A stretch of DNA of 64,000 nt from Icerya purchasi. Its lineage: Eukaryota > Arthropoda > Insecta > Hemiptera > Monophlebidae. The DNA is taken from positions 34,113,083-34,177,082 of the forward strand of contig CM077115.1 of the NCBI GenBank assembly GCA_039619475.1, written 5' to 3'. Within the stretch, counting starts at the first letter, position 1; every line of letters begins with the position of its first letter. The position numbers were made by a program, and so were the translations under genes. Positions 21,533 through 32,147 of the stretch are shown here, piece after piece. The notes under the pieces are model-generated. The model had not been told where the DNA came from, did not search any database, and saw nothing but the letters and a program-made list of their open reading frames with translations.

Positions 21533-22510
21533 CGCCTTAATAAACTGTTTATTAATCTGAGTAAAACTAATTATATTATTTATAGCCACATACCGCAATT
21601 TAAATGGAATGATTTCAAAATTTTCTGGGAAAATGACGTTCCGGTGGATAGAGTCCATGATGTAAAATATTTCGGTGTTCAATTAGACTGTAAATTGTAC
21701 TGGGATAAACATCCAACTTACCTTGCATCGAAAATTAGAAAATTAAATTATATATTTTATTATCTGAGCAAATTTTTTAATACCATACACCTCCGTAAAC
21801 TATATACGGCCCTATACCAACCGGTGCTGAGTTATGGAATCATGCACTGGGGCAAAGCTGCAGACTACCATTTGAAACATCTGACACAACTACAGAAAAA
21901 TGTTATAAGGTTATTTGATAGAAGTCAAGACACAGTTGTAGACTATAATATTATACATCTTTCAAAACTTTACGAACTGCAGCTCCTTATGTTTGTCCTT
22001 AAGAATAGAAAAAAATTTAACATCTCCGTTACACAGGGTATTACAAGATCAGCGGGGGAAGAATTAGCAGCACTACCAAATATTAACAAATACCATATCC
22101 GGAATCAGTCAATATATATGGGTCCCAAACTTTTTAATTCTTTACCCTCATCCTTAAAAATAGACTTAAAAAACTGCAAAAAACGCCGTAAAATTCTTGT
22201 ATCCTACCTATCATCATAACTATAACTATAACAAGATAAGGAAACATAAAGAAAGAAGAGAGAGAAGAGTAATAAAAAAAAAAAAAAAAAAAAGGTTCAT
22301 CAAATTTTAATTCGTTTTATATTTGTATAAGTTATTGTATTAAATAAATTAATAGTACGCATTCGGCATTTTTTTTTTTTTGCAGCTTGAAGAAAGTTTT
22401 AATGTTTTGTTTTTTTTTATTTTAATACCCATCGCTCGCGCAAATATGCGCATAGATGGACTATTGTAGTAATAATAATAATAAACGTATTTTTGATTTT
22501 TGATTTTGAT
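21533..22510 (+). mobile_element. 5'-truncated CR1/jockey-type LINE (copy B), ORF2 C terminus and 3' end
   Basis: An open frame from about 21533 to the TAA at 22217-22219 encodes the RT thumb and C-terminal block of the same LINE type as copy A: INLSKTNYIIYS, VKYFGVQLDCKLYWDKH, TALYQPVLSYGIMHWG and IYMGPKLFNSLP. The frame is intact, and the start is a 5' truncation next to a small (ATT) tract. The 3' UTR is short (about 290 bases) compared with 1.15 kb in copy A. It ends in the conserved hairpin (22438-22451), (TAA)n and repeated TTTTGATT units. It starts about 165 bases after the RING stop. Protein identity to copy A is roughly half, so it is a different subfamily. Confidence 0.85.
22438..22451 (+). 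promoter_or_regulatory. Conserved LINE 3'-end hairpin (copy B)
   Basis: GCGCAAATATGCGC forms a 5-bp stem with a 4-base loop. Compared with copy A the fourth pair is C-G instead of U-G, and the loop is AATA instead of ATAT. It sits at the same distance from the TGG and (TAA) landmarks. Confidence 0.55.
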
Positions 22511-22639
22511 TTGATTATTATAAGTTGAAACGAAAATTTATCTTGATTAAATATCTTTGCGCTTTTTCGTAAAAGAAGTAATTAAAATCTCTTTTATAGA
22601 ACATAGGCGCTCCGGTATATTTTTCTAAAAAAGAGCTTA

Positions 22640-24005
22640 TTAGGAATTGCGACCCCTCGGATTGTATCAGTTCGTTCTTGGTAGACGTCTACTCGGCATT
22701 CATCCGTAAAGAATTTCTTGTTGCTTCTTCCCTACTTTGTTTGATATAATGCTTTCCTTTAATATACCCGCTCACTTCTCTTTCCTCATTAGTAATCTCT
22801 TTAAATGTAGAACTGTGTTATTCTTTCTACTCCTTCTAAAACCTACATTAGATCAGTATTCCACGGATTGCCGCAAGGCTCTCGTCTTAGTCCAACTTTG
22901 TTCAACATCTATTTTATCGATATTGCTTCCATTTCTCTAAGTTCACCTTCTCTTTTTTACGTCGATGATATCCTCATCTACTCCTCTCATCGTAATATTT
23001 CGGTCGCTAGCTCCCAGCTCCAAAATTCTTTAACATCATTAGAAAATTCTCTGTCAATTATACATCTTTCAATTTCATCTGTTAAATCCTCTGTTGTTGT
23101 GTCTACTCTCCGTCCTTTTGACCCCTCCCTAATTAGCCTCGTCATCAATAACGTTGCGATCCCTCTTTCTTCCTCTTTCCCCTATTTAGGCATTTTTCTA
23201 GACAGTCGCCTTTCGAGTTCCATAATCACATCAACCATCTCTACCTGTCTTCCCTCAAAAGGCTCAACCTGATAAAGTCTCTTTCTCATACTAATTGGGG
23301 TGGAGATCCATGCATTCTACTAATGTTCTACAAATCCTTTGTTCGTTCTATCCTTGATTATTGTTGTTTTATATATGGAAATTCCTCCAGATCCTTGCTC
23401 TCCAAACTCGACCGTGTTCAAAATGTTTGTCTTCGTCTCCGTCTGGGAGCTAGGAAGTCTACTCCTATCCCCGCTTTACATGCCGAATCACTCATCCCTC
23501 CTCTTTTCGTTCGAAGGTCCTATCTGGGTTACCGCTTTTTAATCAAACGTCTTCCTATTTCTTCTTCTTGCCTTGTTAATTCCTATTCTTATATCCACCG
23601 CAACTGGCGATTTGCCACCAACAAAACGCCAATACTATCTCTCATTTCCACCCGACTCTCTCAGTTTTCTCCTTATATTTATTCATACGACAAGTTGCCA
23701 TACTTCTCTTCCAATTTTTCCACACACCTATATCCTATTAATTGTTTATTCTTAACTTGCCCCACCAAACCTCTCCTTCATCATGTTGTCCAATCAGAAT
23801 TCTTAAATACCGTTGGCTCTCTTTTCCCTAATCATTTTGCGATCTTTACTGACGGTTCCAAAGGACGCAATGGAGTTGGCTCGGCCTTCTTTTGTCCTTC
23901 CTCAAATTATTTCGAAACCTTCAAACTTCCTTCCTTTTGTTCGATGTTCTATGCCGAGTCTACTGCCATCCTGCGTGCGTCCTCCCTAGTTTCGCATGAA
24001 AAACA
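22640..24005 (+). mobile_element. I-clade LINE copy 2 (RT and start of RNase H), broken
   Basis: Begins near 22640, where CCTCGGATTGTATCAG matches copy 1. RT: FHGLPQGSRLSPTLFNIY then SLFYVDDILIYSS (YVDD catalytic box), and FPYLGIFLDSRL. After a frameshift around 23270 comes the linker MFYKSFVRSILDYCCFIYG, SKLDRVQNVCLRL and SQFSPYIYSYDKLPYFSS. RNase H starts with FAIFTDGSKGRNGVGSAFF and MFYAESTAILRA near 23840-23980. The copy stops abruptly about 24005, inside RNase H. Frames at 22868-23272 and 23323-24012 are the longest intact pieces. It has lost both ends. Confidence 0.85.
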
Positions 24006-25126
24006 ATATTGAATATGAAAAAATAAATCGATAAAAATTATACGTATCACTTTTGTGGGCGGTGGTGGTCCGTTGGTTTGGTGGTCCGATGTCTATTGCG
24101 CCGGAAAATATTGTAGGCCAAGTATTGTGTTACATATAAATGTTAGTAACTTTACGGAAGTCTGTTCAATAGTTCCGCGCTTATTAAGTCAAAACCGCGG
24201 CTCAATTTCAGCGTCGTTTTAAGTATGCTTTTTACCTCTTAAGGTAAGCTGACTTGATCGGGGAAGATAGCTGGCCAGGACTTTTTAAATAGTCATCGCC
24301 TTCTATGTCTGTAGCAGCTATTTAGCTCGGCATATAAACTGTTGCCAAATAGGTTGCAAATAAATCCGCCTTTAGCTTTGAATATTTAGCCCAAGACCCG
24401 TTACCATGTTTTATCGGAGGAATGCGATTTTTCGGTTGTCTAATGTTTTTTGCACGCTTCCGCAAAGAACAATCATCAATAACCCACTTTTCAATATAAA
24501 AGTTTAATTTTAGGTTGTTCTATTTTATTTTATATTTTGTATTGAGTATTGGTAATTTCACACTATTGCTTTTTATACCTCCTATGTTTGTTCCTCTTTT
24601 GCATTTACTATAATATATCTACATGTATTCCTTATATTCTTTTCAGTCTGTTTTGAGTTTTGATTAAGTTTTAGCTGATGATGGGTTATACCCGAAAACG
24701 TTACCAAATAAGGTATTTATTTAATTTATTGTTATAAATTATTCTTTACCCTTATATTTGTTTGTTATTAAAGTTGGTTTTATTATACAGTTTTAACAAA
24801 CAGGCATGTATTCTCACCTACGTATTAAAAGTTTTTTTTTTTCAACTTCTGCTTTGGTTTTATTATTAATTTGATTCTTGTCTGATGGATTATTTCGCGT
24901 CTGAAACCATTTTCGTCCAAGTCCTCCCATTTCTAAAAAATCTGGCGACCTGAAATAGGATAATTTTTCTCTTTTTTTTTTGTTTCCATCAGTAGAAGGA
25001 GCGCCGCTGCTATTTGGATCTCCCTAGTTAGATATTGCGCGGTATTCTCGATATCAGTTTGGATTTTTAATGGGATTTTTAGATTTAATTTTGAGTCTAA
25101 AATATTCCTCGAAGAAATCCCCCAAT
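24006..25126. other. Non-coding stretch with a CTGATGA...GAAA repeat
   Basis: No gene recognised. At 24675-24697, CTGATGA, then GGGT-TAT-ACCC (a possible stem) and GAAA occur in hammerhead-like order. The surroundings resemble 46970-47060, so this is an interspersed repeat of unknown class. Confidence 0.35.
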
Positions 25127-25139
25127 CTGTTTTATGATT
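25127..25139. repeat. Left target-site duplication of SINE-2
   Basis: CTGTTTTATGATT, repeated exactly at 25500-25512. Confidence 0.88.
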
Positions 25140-25499
25140 CTTCTTCTTCTTTCTCTCCTCAACCTAATGATTGGTGGGGTACTACCTATTCGTACATGGT
25201 AGCTGTACAGATACAGGCATAGTGTACTCGGCAAATATGCAACGCAGGTGTACACACCCAAGAAGACTACATTCGGAACTGATTAGTAATCGTTTGATTT
25301 TTACCGATTTACACAAGGTTCGCTGTGTACTGACCTAGCGCGCATATGATGTTGTACGTGGTGGTTTGATTGCCTTCCACGTGATTATTAACGAATATTT
25401 TAATTAAATTCTTGTAATTAGTTCTGTCGTCGCTCGGGATCGAACCGGTGACCTCCATATCGGAAGTCAAACGTTCTAGCAACTAGGCTTTGACGACGA
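25140..25499 (-). mobile_element. tRNA-derived SINE-2, full length
   Basis: Read on the minus strand from 25499: a tRNA-like head with A box (AAAGCCTAGTTGC, 25479-25491) and B box (GGTTCGATCCC, 25436-25446), then a body of about 270 bases, then a purine-rich tail (GGAGAGAAAGAAGAAGAAG, 25140-25158). Exact 13-base duplications flank it, so the ends are firm. The body segment at about 25260-25360 matches 8320-8430. The length of 360 bases and tailed structure are typical of insect SINEs mobilised by a LINE; the partner is unknown. Confidence 0.88.
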
Positions 25500-25512
25500 C
25501 TGTTTTATGATT
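25500..25512. repeat. Right target-site duplication of SINE-2
   Basis: Exact copy of CTGTTTTATGATT adjoining the tRNA end of the SINE. Confidence 0.88.
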
Positions 25513-26757
25513 ATACAAATATGTCCGCTTTTCTTTGCATATTACCCGAATCACCGAGGGTTTTAAAACAATTGAAAAGTGGTTCTGGGAAAAGAACAAA
25601 AGATGAATTTATTTCTGTATAAAATAACAGGCAGGGCCTTTTATAATGAAAAAATCTAAAAGGTCTGGTATTTTACGATTATCAGTTGGCCAATACGCTT
25701 TGGTTCTCTTGTTGATATGTAGTTAACATTGTGACTTTCCAGCGCTTGTTTGTAGTTGTTACCCTGGAGCCCCACGATGTATGCTTGGCATTCCAATATG
25801 CGCCAGACAGGAATTTATTTCCTAGCCTCTGTATGTATTTACTGAACTGGGTTGCTGTTATTTTATGTCGTGGGAAGCAGTAAACAGTTGATAACACAAT
25901 CTGACCACCCTTCGTCTGTATGCTAATATCACGCAGTCCTCTGCAGTGTACTCCTCCCTAAAATTATTTAGTTCGTAATGTGTAATATTAGATTTTATTA
26001 ATATTACTGAACCACCCTGTAATTTCTTCGAACGATGAGAACAGGAATATGTTAAATAATTAATTTATTTTTGAATAGCTAGCAATTTCGAGTCCTTTTT
26101 GGCATTCATAAGTCTTGTGTCTGTCACCGCATTTAACGCAAAGTGGCGCTCTTGTACAATAGGCTTTTTAATTCTGAGTCGGGTTCCACAGTCATTTTAA
26201 CAGTAGGCAGCTGTAAAAGACTGAACGCGGCATTTTTCGTGCCATTTCATTCCGCTTTTTAAGGTTTTTTTTTTTCTTCTTCTTTTCGGAAAGCAGCAAA
26301 AACGTTTTTATGAAAATCAGAAGTTAAAGAATACCGGTAAAATCGTATTAAATGTAAATATAGGAAAATTCCGATACCGAATATTTATGAGTCATCCATT
26401 CCAAGTGCAGCGCTATATATAATCCCAGTCGCCTTATTAGATAGAAAGCCTTATTGGTATTATTTAGTGTGCCTTGTACATTATAGTTCTGAGTTGCAGA
26501 AAAAAAAAGGAAAGAAGTATTTCAAATAAAGATTTGTAAGTGAACAAATACTTTTAATAGAAAACAACGCACATGTGTGCTAGTTTTATCTGAATTTCAA
26601 ATTAAAAAACAACCGGAGAATAATTTTTTTTTCACAATTTTTGTTTTGGAGAGCACTTAGGAATTTGTTTTTAATATTTCCTTTTTTAAATCTTAAAAAG
26701 AAACGAAAAGTGTATTTAAAAAATAAACCGGAAAATTAAAATAAATACAGATTTCAG
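25513..26757. other. Non-coding stretch
   Basis: No gene recognised. A minus-strand frame at 25682-25897 matches nothing known to me. Confidence 0.5.
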
Positions 26758-26850
26758 CAAAGCGCACATCGGCGCGAAAAAATTGCGGGACGCGGGATGG
26801 AGCGCGAAAAAACGCAAGCTCGGCGGGAAATTTTCCCGCTTCTCTGCGCA
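26758..26850 (+). repeat. Left long terminal inverted repeat
   Basis: Shares, in order with the reverse complement of 27975-28075, the segments GCGCACAxCGxCG, CGAAAAA, TTGCGGGAxGCGGGAT, GAGCGC and AAATTTTCCCGC. It has small gaps and is about 70 to 80 percent alike by eye. Confidence 0.65.
26823..26839. promoter_or_regulatory. Paired E2F-like sites in palindrome
   Basis: GCGGGAAATTTTCCCGC is a 17-base palindrome made of two opposed TTTCCCGC motifs, the E2F/DP consensus, inside the terminal repeat. Function not shown. Confidence 0.3.
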
Positions 26851-26901
26851 CACCGAGATCGCAAAAGAAAAAGTTGCGTTGTGCCTGGTTCAATTGAGAA
26901 A

Positions 26902-26976
26902 ATGTCGTCAGATGAAACCCTTTTGCTACTTGCTTTGAGTGATGATGTACGCTATATTGACCTACTTTTCTTTTGA
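26902..26976 (+). pseudogene. Harbinger-type transposase N-terminal remnant
   Basis: 24 codons from ATG to TGA, beginning MSSDETLLLLALSDD and then diverging. The acidic and poly-Leu start is typical of PIF/Harbinger transposases, whose DDE nuclease is entirely absent here. It may be a first exon or a truncated copy. It is short, so weak on its own; the linked MADF gene adds support. Confidence 0.4.
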
Positions 26977-27153
26977 ACAGCTTGTAACCTTAACCTTCTA
27001 TCGACATCTGTTGATACTGTACTGGGCTAGTTATAAATCAAAAAGCAAGACATAGTAGGCTGGTACCTTTTGAGCAAATATTTACACAAGTGATCGATTT
27101 TTCAAAATATTTACAATGCTGTTACCCCCTAAAATATGTTACACCTATCCCGT

Positions 27154-27339
27154 TTAATTCCCCGAACTGCCGGTAGCGACGTCAAACACGTTGTTCCCCC
27201 CCGGAGCTGCTGGTACGCGATGAGAAGCACTCGCCGTGATCGAATGCGCATAGTGTCGGCTTCGGAATACTACTTGAAGCGTCTGCTGCCATCGCAGCCT
27301 CGACTGTTCTCTATCCGCGAACGAGACACATTCGTGCAT
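27154..27339 (-). pseudogene. Possible BESS-motif tail of the MADF protein
   Basis: The minus-strand frame contains ADREQSRLRWQQTLQVVFR, fitting the BESS pattern (Leu/Arg-rich helix pair) that follows MADF domains in arthropod DNA-binding proteins. A stop lies just upstream in frame, and about 380 bases separate it from the MADF piece, so an intron or decay is needed to join them. Tentative. Confidence 0.3.
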
Positions 27340-27717
27340 GATCTTCTTATCATGCTACTGCGGAAGCGTCGCTGAAATTTCAGTCGCTGCCGAACTGTAA
27401 TATCGTTCTGGTTGTTCCCTTGTAAATTGTCGGACCCATTTAAAAAAAAAAAGCCTTTTAACATGACACGAAATTCTCGTACGGGCTTTTTGGGTCGTTT
27501 GCTGCGTTCCGCGCTACATTGTTAATTCGTCCCGGTCGAAGAATATATAAATAATTAATAGTGAAAATATCGCATATCGTTTTTTGTTGTTGTTTTTTTT
27601 GTTTTTTTGTTTTTGATTTTCTAGTCTGTTTAGCCAGTATGTGGTTATCGTAATGTTAGAATCGGATAGATATGTACCAGGGGTACATCCATTATGTTAC
27701 AAAACTATACCTGTACG

Positions 27718-28038
27718 TTATAAACATAACCTATTCGTTATATACTTTATACAACCATTTTCATTCAATTCCCGTCCGATGCCGTTGCATACTCGGTCCT
27801 TCGCACGAGGATTTTTGTAACTTTCGTGACTCAAATCGAACAAAATCTGATGTTTTTTCGGTGTCTCAATCAATTTCTCCGTTTGAGGTACATCGTGTAA
27901 GATTAACGAAAAAAAGAGCCGGATCTTTGCGGTATGCGGGAAAACTGTGTCCACCGCGAACCGACGCGAATGTTCGCAGCAAGTGCGGGAAAATTTAGCG
28001 GGGTCCCGCTTTGGTCTGCGCTCACTCATATCCCGCAT
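27718..28038 (-). CDS. MADF-domain protein fragment of Harbinger element
   Basis: The 106-codon minus-strand frame contains TEKLIETPKKHQILFDLSHE followed by SYKNPRAKDRVCNGIGRELN. This matches the MADF pattern (LIxxVxxHPxLxDxSHxxYKNxxxKxxxWxxIxxEL). MADF domains are Myb/SANT-like DNA-binding modules; in Harbinger elements the MADF protein helps the transposase bind or enter the nucleus. A Cys (in DRVCNGI) replaces the usual Trp. The ATG lies in the terminal repeat and may not be the true start. The frame ends right after the domain, where a second exon would be expected. Confidence 0.6.
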   Translation of the reverse strand: MRDMSERRPKRDPAKFSRTCCEHSRRFAVDTVFPHTAKIRLFFSLILHDVPQTEKLIETPKKHQILFDLSHESYKNPRAKDRVCNGIGRELNENGCIKYITNRLCL

Positions 28039-28075
28039 CCCGCAAAGTTTTTCGTCGTCGGTGTGCGGTCCGCTT
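27975..28075 (-). repeat. Right long terminal inverted repeat
   Basis: Inverse counterpart of 26758-26850. It contains CCCGCATCCCGCAAAG and GCGGGAAAATTTAGCGGGG. Confidence 0.65.
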
Positions 28076-28921
28076 TATTAAGCGTATAAATACACTGGCA
28101 AAAATTCGCTCGATACGATACGCCTATTGCTATTACTTAATTTTCATCATTTGTCTCTGTGTAGTGTTACACACCTAATGAACGTTCGATTCATTCCATT
28201 CAGCTAAATACGGCATGCACGATAAAGAGAAGAAGATAACAGTAAAGAAATAATACCGGGAAAATGCGCTAGATTTCGCCAAATTTACTGTTAAAACCGG
28301 GACCAACGAGAAAAGCAGTAAACCCTCATATCCAGTTTAAGATTTAGGCTCATAACGATAGCGGAACATAAAATAGTTACGGTGAAACGGTATTTTCTTT
28401 TTCCTACTAAAGTGGAAATATTCCTGCGTATTTAAGTAGTGTGTAGGTTTTAAGGCTTAAATTAATTGCCTGGCTACACCGTGGCAAATATTAAGATTAA
28501 TGCAGTCGCATTTTATAGGTCAGTCCAGGTATGAAGCAACCGTTTTAAAGATAATTATTTCACTCGTAGCTATTGAAAGGAGAAAAATCGCACGATACTA
28601 AAGAAGCAGGAAAAAATTAATCTCGGTATAGCTGGAAGTTCGCGAAGTTGACATGAAAAAGTAAACGCGTCGTAAAGTCTAATTCGCTCTAGACCTTATC
28701 TGCAGAGTTTGCATTTTCCCAGGGAAAACATTAAATTACCAGAAGCAGATAAATTAAAAATGAAATAAAAAAAATAAATAAATAAACCAGGCAGCTTTTT
28801 TTTCTCTTTTATTTATCTTTTTTTTCTTCAATCAATTGTTAAGTTGCCGTTAAATACGGTTCCATTTTAATCTTTCGCAGTCGAAGTTTCTTTTCTTTGT
28901 TTGTTTTCTATTTTACCATTA

Positions 28922-28926
<5 letters not shown>

Positions 28927-28968
<42 letters not shown>

Positions 28969-28969
28969 T
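28927..28969. repeat. (ATT)n microsatellite
   Basis: About 14 tandem units. The apparent poly-Ile frame over it is an artefact. Confidence 0.9.
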
Positions 28970-29631
28970 TTATTTTATTATTATCGTTATCATTTTATTT
29001 TATTTTTTTGTATAAGGTGGAAAGAGTACAAAAACTTGCTATCAGTTTAACTTTTACTACTACTCGTTTTTTCTTTAATTAATTTCTTTTTTAAGCTTCT
29101 TAAACTCATTTGGTTTCCAAATTAACGACGAAGGAGAAACAGAATTCAACGGAAAATGCCAATAAAACAAACAAAAAACACGCTATATATTTCGATGAAA
29201 TAAATTGAAAATAAATAACCTTTGGGATTCAATTTGTGTTTTTAAATTGAATTTTACCATCACACTTTTTCAGAGAGTGTGCACTTGAAAACTGCGAAGT
29301 GAGGGAACTGCACAAAACAATAATTAATCGAACGTTTAAGCACGACTGCCCTTTCTGCGTTTAGGTTTTTGGCGGAACATCAGGATTCAACCGGAAGATG
29401 TTCAGCGTGTGGTGTGCCTTAAACGATTAAAAAACGCTCAGACATTGAGAAAGCTCTGAGATAGGCTAGGTCGTGCATATCCACCTGCGCGAGAACGCTC
29501 CGAACGTAGTGAACAAAATGCGCGCGCGCGCTGAATACTCGAAATGTTTTTCATCTGCTGCGTCGGTAGAATCGCGCAAACGAGAAAATACACGTTCAGT
29601 TTTTGTTGTTCGGTGCGTTCAGATATTTTTT

Positions 29632-29700
29632 CGGGGTGGCCACTTTCTGGAAAACCGGAAAAAGTCAGGGAACTTGGTTGAAAGTCGGAGAATTTGAAAA
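29632..29700 (+). repeat. Dispersed-repeat fragment
   Basis: GGGGTGGCCACTTTCTGGAA and AAAAAGTCAGGGAACTTGG resemble the CCGGGAAAAGTCAGGGAA-type repeat common in animal genomes. The class is uncertain. Confidence 0.3.
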
Positions 29701-30174
29701 ATAAACAGGAATACCTTCGTGATATTTAATACGTAGAATTTGAAAGTATTAAAAATGATTGCAAAACTTAACCTTTGTAGTTAATAAAAATATCTTCAGA
29801 TTTTTCTTCTAATCAAAATGATGCAACATAAAGCGGTGACGAATTTTATGTTGCGTTGATAAAAAGTAAAAATTACATTTTCCGATTTGAGATTTTGTCT
29901 GCATTATTTGTTTATAAAATCTTGCTAAGATTTTAATTTTCATTATAGAATTAACGTAGAGTAATCTATATTTGTGTTTAAAGTACGTTTTAAAATTAGA
30001 TAAAACAGACTCTCCTCCGCTTCCTCTTTTTCTTTATTTATTTTTTTTTGAATTCTAATTTTTTATATTTGCTAAGTTAGAAAGCACTGGAATTTTAAAT
30101 TAATGAATTTCACTTAGTACTACATATGTACTGTATAATTTTTTACGGCGTTTTTTTTTTCCAGAGTGGTACTT

Positions 30175-31300
30175 TTAAACTACTTGGAAGCTCATTATAT
30201 ATCCTGCAACCCATATATACAGTCTGTATTCTAGTGTGGTATTTAAAGAAATTTGGTAATTGAAGTAATTCAGAATGTGCATTCCTTGTGATACGGTTTG
30301 GGGCTGAGATTTGGATTTTTTTTTTTTTTTTTTTAAATACAAAATTTGAGAGTTGGACTGGACACAGTTGGATAATATCTTGAGGTTGATTAAATTTGCA
30401 GAACTATAGCCAATTATACGGAAAACTGAATTTTGCAAGGCAAGTACGAGTTGTATCAGATAACTTGCCGCCCCTTCAAGGTTGAACATAGCCATAAGCT
30501 AAGGTAGGTTGATATATAGATAAGTATAATCTTTGCATGTGTTTTTTGTAGTAAAATAAATAGTTCAACTTTTTAAGTTTTTTGTTCATATAAACTGTTT
30601 GTAGGTCCCATGCCAATTTTGTACCCAAAATTACTCCTAAATATTTAATTTCTTTTGATCTGGTCAGTAACGTTTTTGCATTCCAAGTAATTTTGAAATT
30701 TTCTAGTATATTTGTATTTTGGTAGTTATAAAGCAAGTATTTTGTTTTCGAAACGTTTAATATCAATTTGTTTTCTATTAACCACACCGACATTTTGTTT
30801 ATATCTGCTTGTATCAAATTTTGTAAGTTTTCTGGACAGTAGAAACTTGACACTAATACTGTATCGTCTGTATAGCAGAAGATTTTCCCGTTTACCGGCA
30901 GGTTGCAAAAGTCATTTACACAGAGAAAAAATAAATATGGTCCTAGAATGCTTCTTTGTGGGACACCACTGCATAAAACTCTGTTACTACTGTAATTTAC
31001 ATTTATTTTGGTAACGAATGTTCTATTTATTAAGTAAAATTTGAACCATTCAAATATTTTATCTCTAAAATCACATTTGTATAATTTATTCAGTAAGATT
31101 TTGTGGTCAACTGAGTCAAAGGCCTCTTTTGTAGGTCAGTGTATACAGCTGCTGAGTTATAGCCTGCCTCCAATTTTCTGGCTATGTATGGTATGTGTTC
31201 AAATAAGGCAACATCTGTTCCTTTGCCATCCAAAAATCCAAATTGATTTTCACTAAAGTAATCTTTATTGTCAAGGTATAGAAGTATTTTTTTCTTCATG
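30175..31300 (-). pseudogene. LINE copy C reverse transcriptase and C terminus
   Basis: In order: QFGFLDGKGTDVALFEHI, a broken YTDLQK box, VPQRSILGPYLFFLCVNDF, the catalytic box FCYTDDTVL, then ILNVSKTKYLLYN, KEIKYLGVILGTKLAWD and SIYQPTLAYGY. A tail-like region with SFQ near 30175 follows. The RT signature Y-x-DD is YTDD rather than YADD in copy A. At least three frame changes occur (near 31110, 30860 and 30480), so it is inactive. Confidence 0.8.
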
Positions 31301-32147
31301 GAATTTTTCGAAGATTTCGGACAAAGTTTGGATTATATGGTCTGTAATTTGTGACCAAAATTTTATCCTCCCGTTTATGAACTGAGGTTATGAGACTAGT
31401 CTTTAATATGTCCGACAATTTACCCTGGTTAGGGGCCTTACAAAGAAGTCTGGATTCTCCGGAATGAATTGTATTGCTATCTTATCTGTGCCAAAGGAAG
31501 GTTTATTTGGAAGTGACAATATAGCATTTTTGATATCACCCATTGTGAAATCAAAAAATACGAAAGAGTCCCTGCTTTGATATTCTTAAACATGAAACTT
31601 TGTACACTCGCCCCTGGGGATGAAAAGTCAGAAGTGGGGGAGCCTCATCGGAATATTTATTAAAATGTTCCGCCACCAAGTTTTCATTTCCCTCAACCTT
31701 TATCCTTATATTGTCTATTTCGATCTGTTTAATGGACCTATCCTCTTTCCCCATTACTTCTTTTATAACGGACCAGTAATTTTTTTGGTTATTGCAACAT
31801 TTATCAGGAAGATTTGGGTAGCATCTTAATTTACAGAACCTAGCTTTTGCACTGCTCTGGAAGCACTCTTAAATTTATCTTTTAAATATTTGTTTTCCGG
31901 GTATGCTTTGCTTAATTTATATAAAATTTCTTTATTATAAACTAGTTCCATAACACCTCCTGTGATCCGAGGGGTATTTTTTCTAAATTTACAAGAACAT
32001 GTTATAGTGTATTTACATTTGTTTAAAATAGTGCTAATTTGATCTATTATCTAAATTTTTCATCAACATTCGCTGGACTTCTATATATAAAAGTTAAGTT
32101 TAAATTATATAATAACGACTGGAATAGTTGTTTGTTAAAACAGCGTT

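Larger units (their letters stand above)
26758..28075. mobile_element. PIF/Harbinger-type DNA transposon remnant
   Basis: Two CpG-rich inverted repeats of about 95 bases (26758-26850 and 27975-28075) bound 1.1 kb. Next to the left repeat a plus-strand frame starts MSSDETLLLLALSDD, like N termini of Harbinger transposases. Next to the right repeat a minus-strand frame encodes a MADF domain, the partner protein type of many animal Harbinger elements. This convergent arrangement of transposase and MADF/Myb gene is the reason for the call. Nearly all of the transposase is missing, so it is internally deleted. The exact ends and the 3-bp target duplication could not be fixed. Confidence 0.6.
28081..30150. 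other. Non-coding stretch
   Basis: No gene recognised. It holds an ATT microsatellite (28927-28969), a short CG run (29522-29533) and a degenerate dispersed repeat at 29632-29700. Confidence 0.5.

Noticed and set aside
28897..29082. Poly-Ile frame
   Set aside because: Direct translation of an ATT microsatellite.
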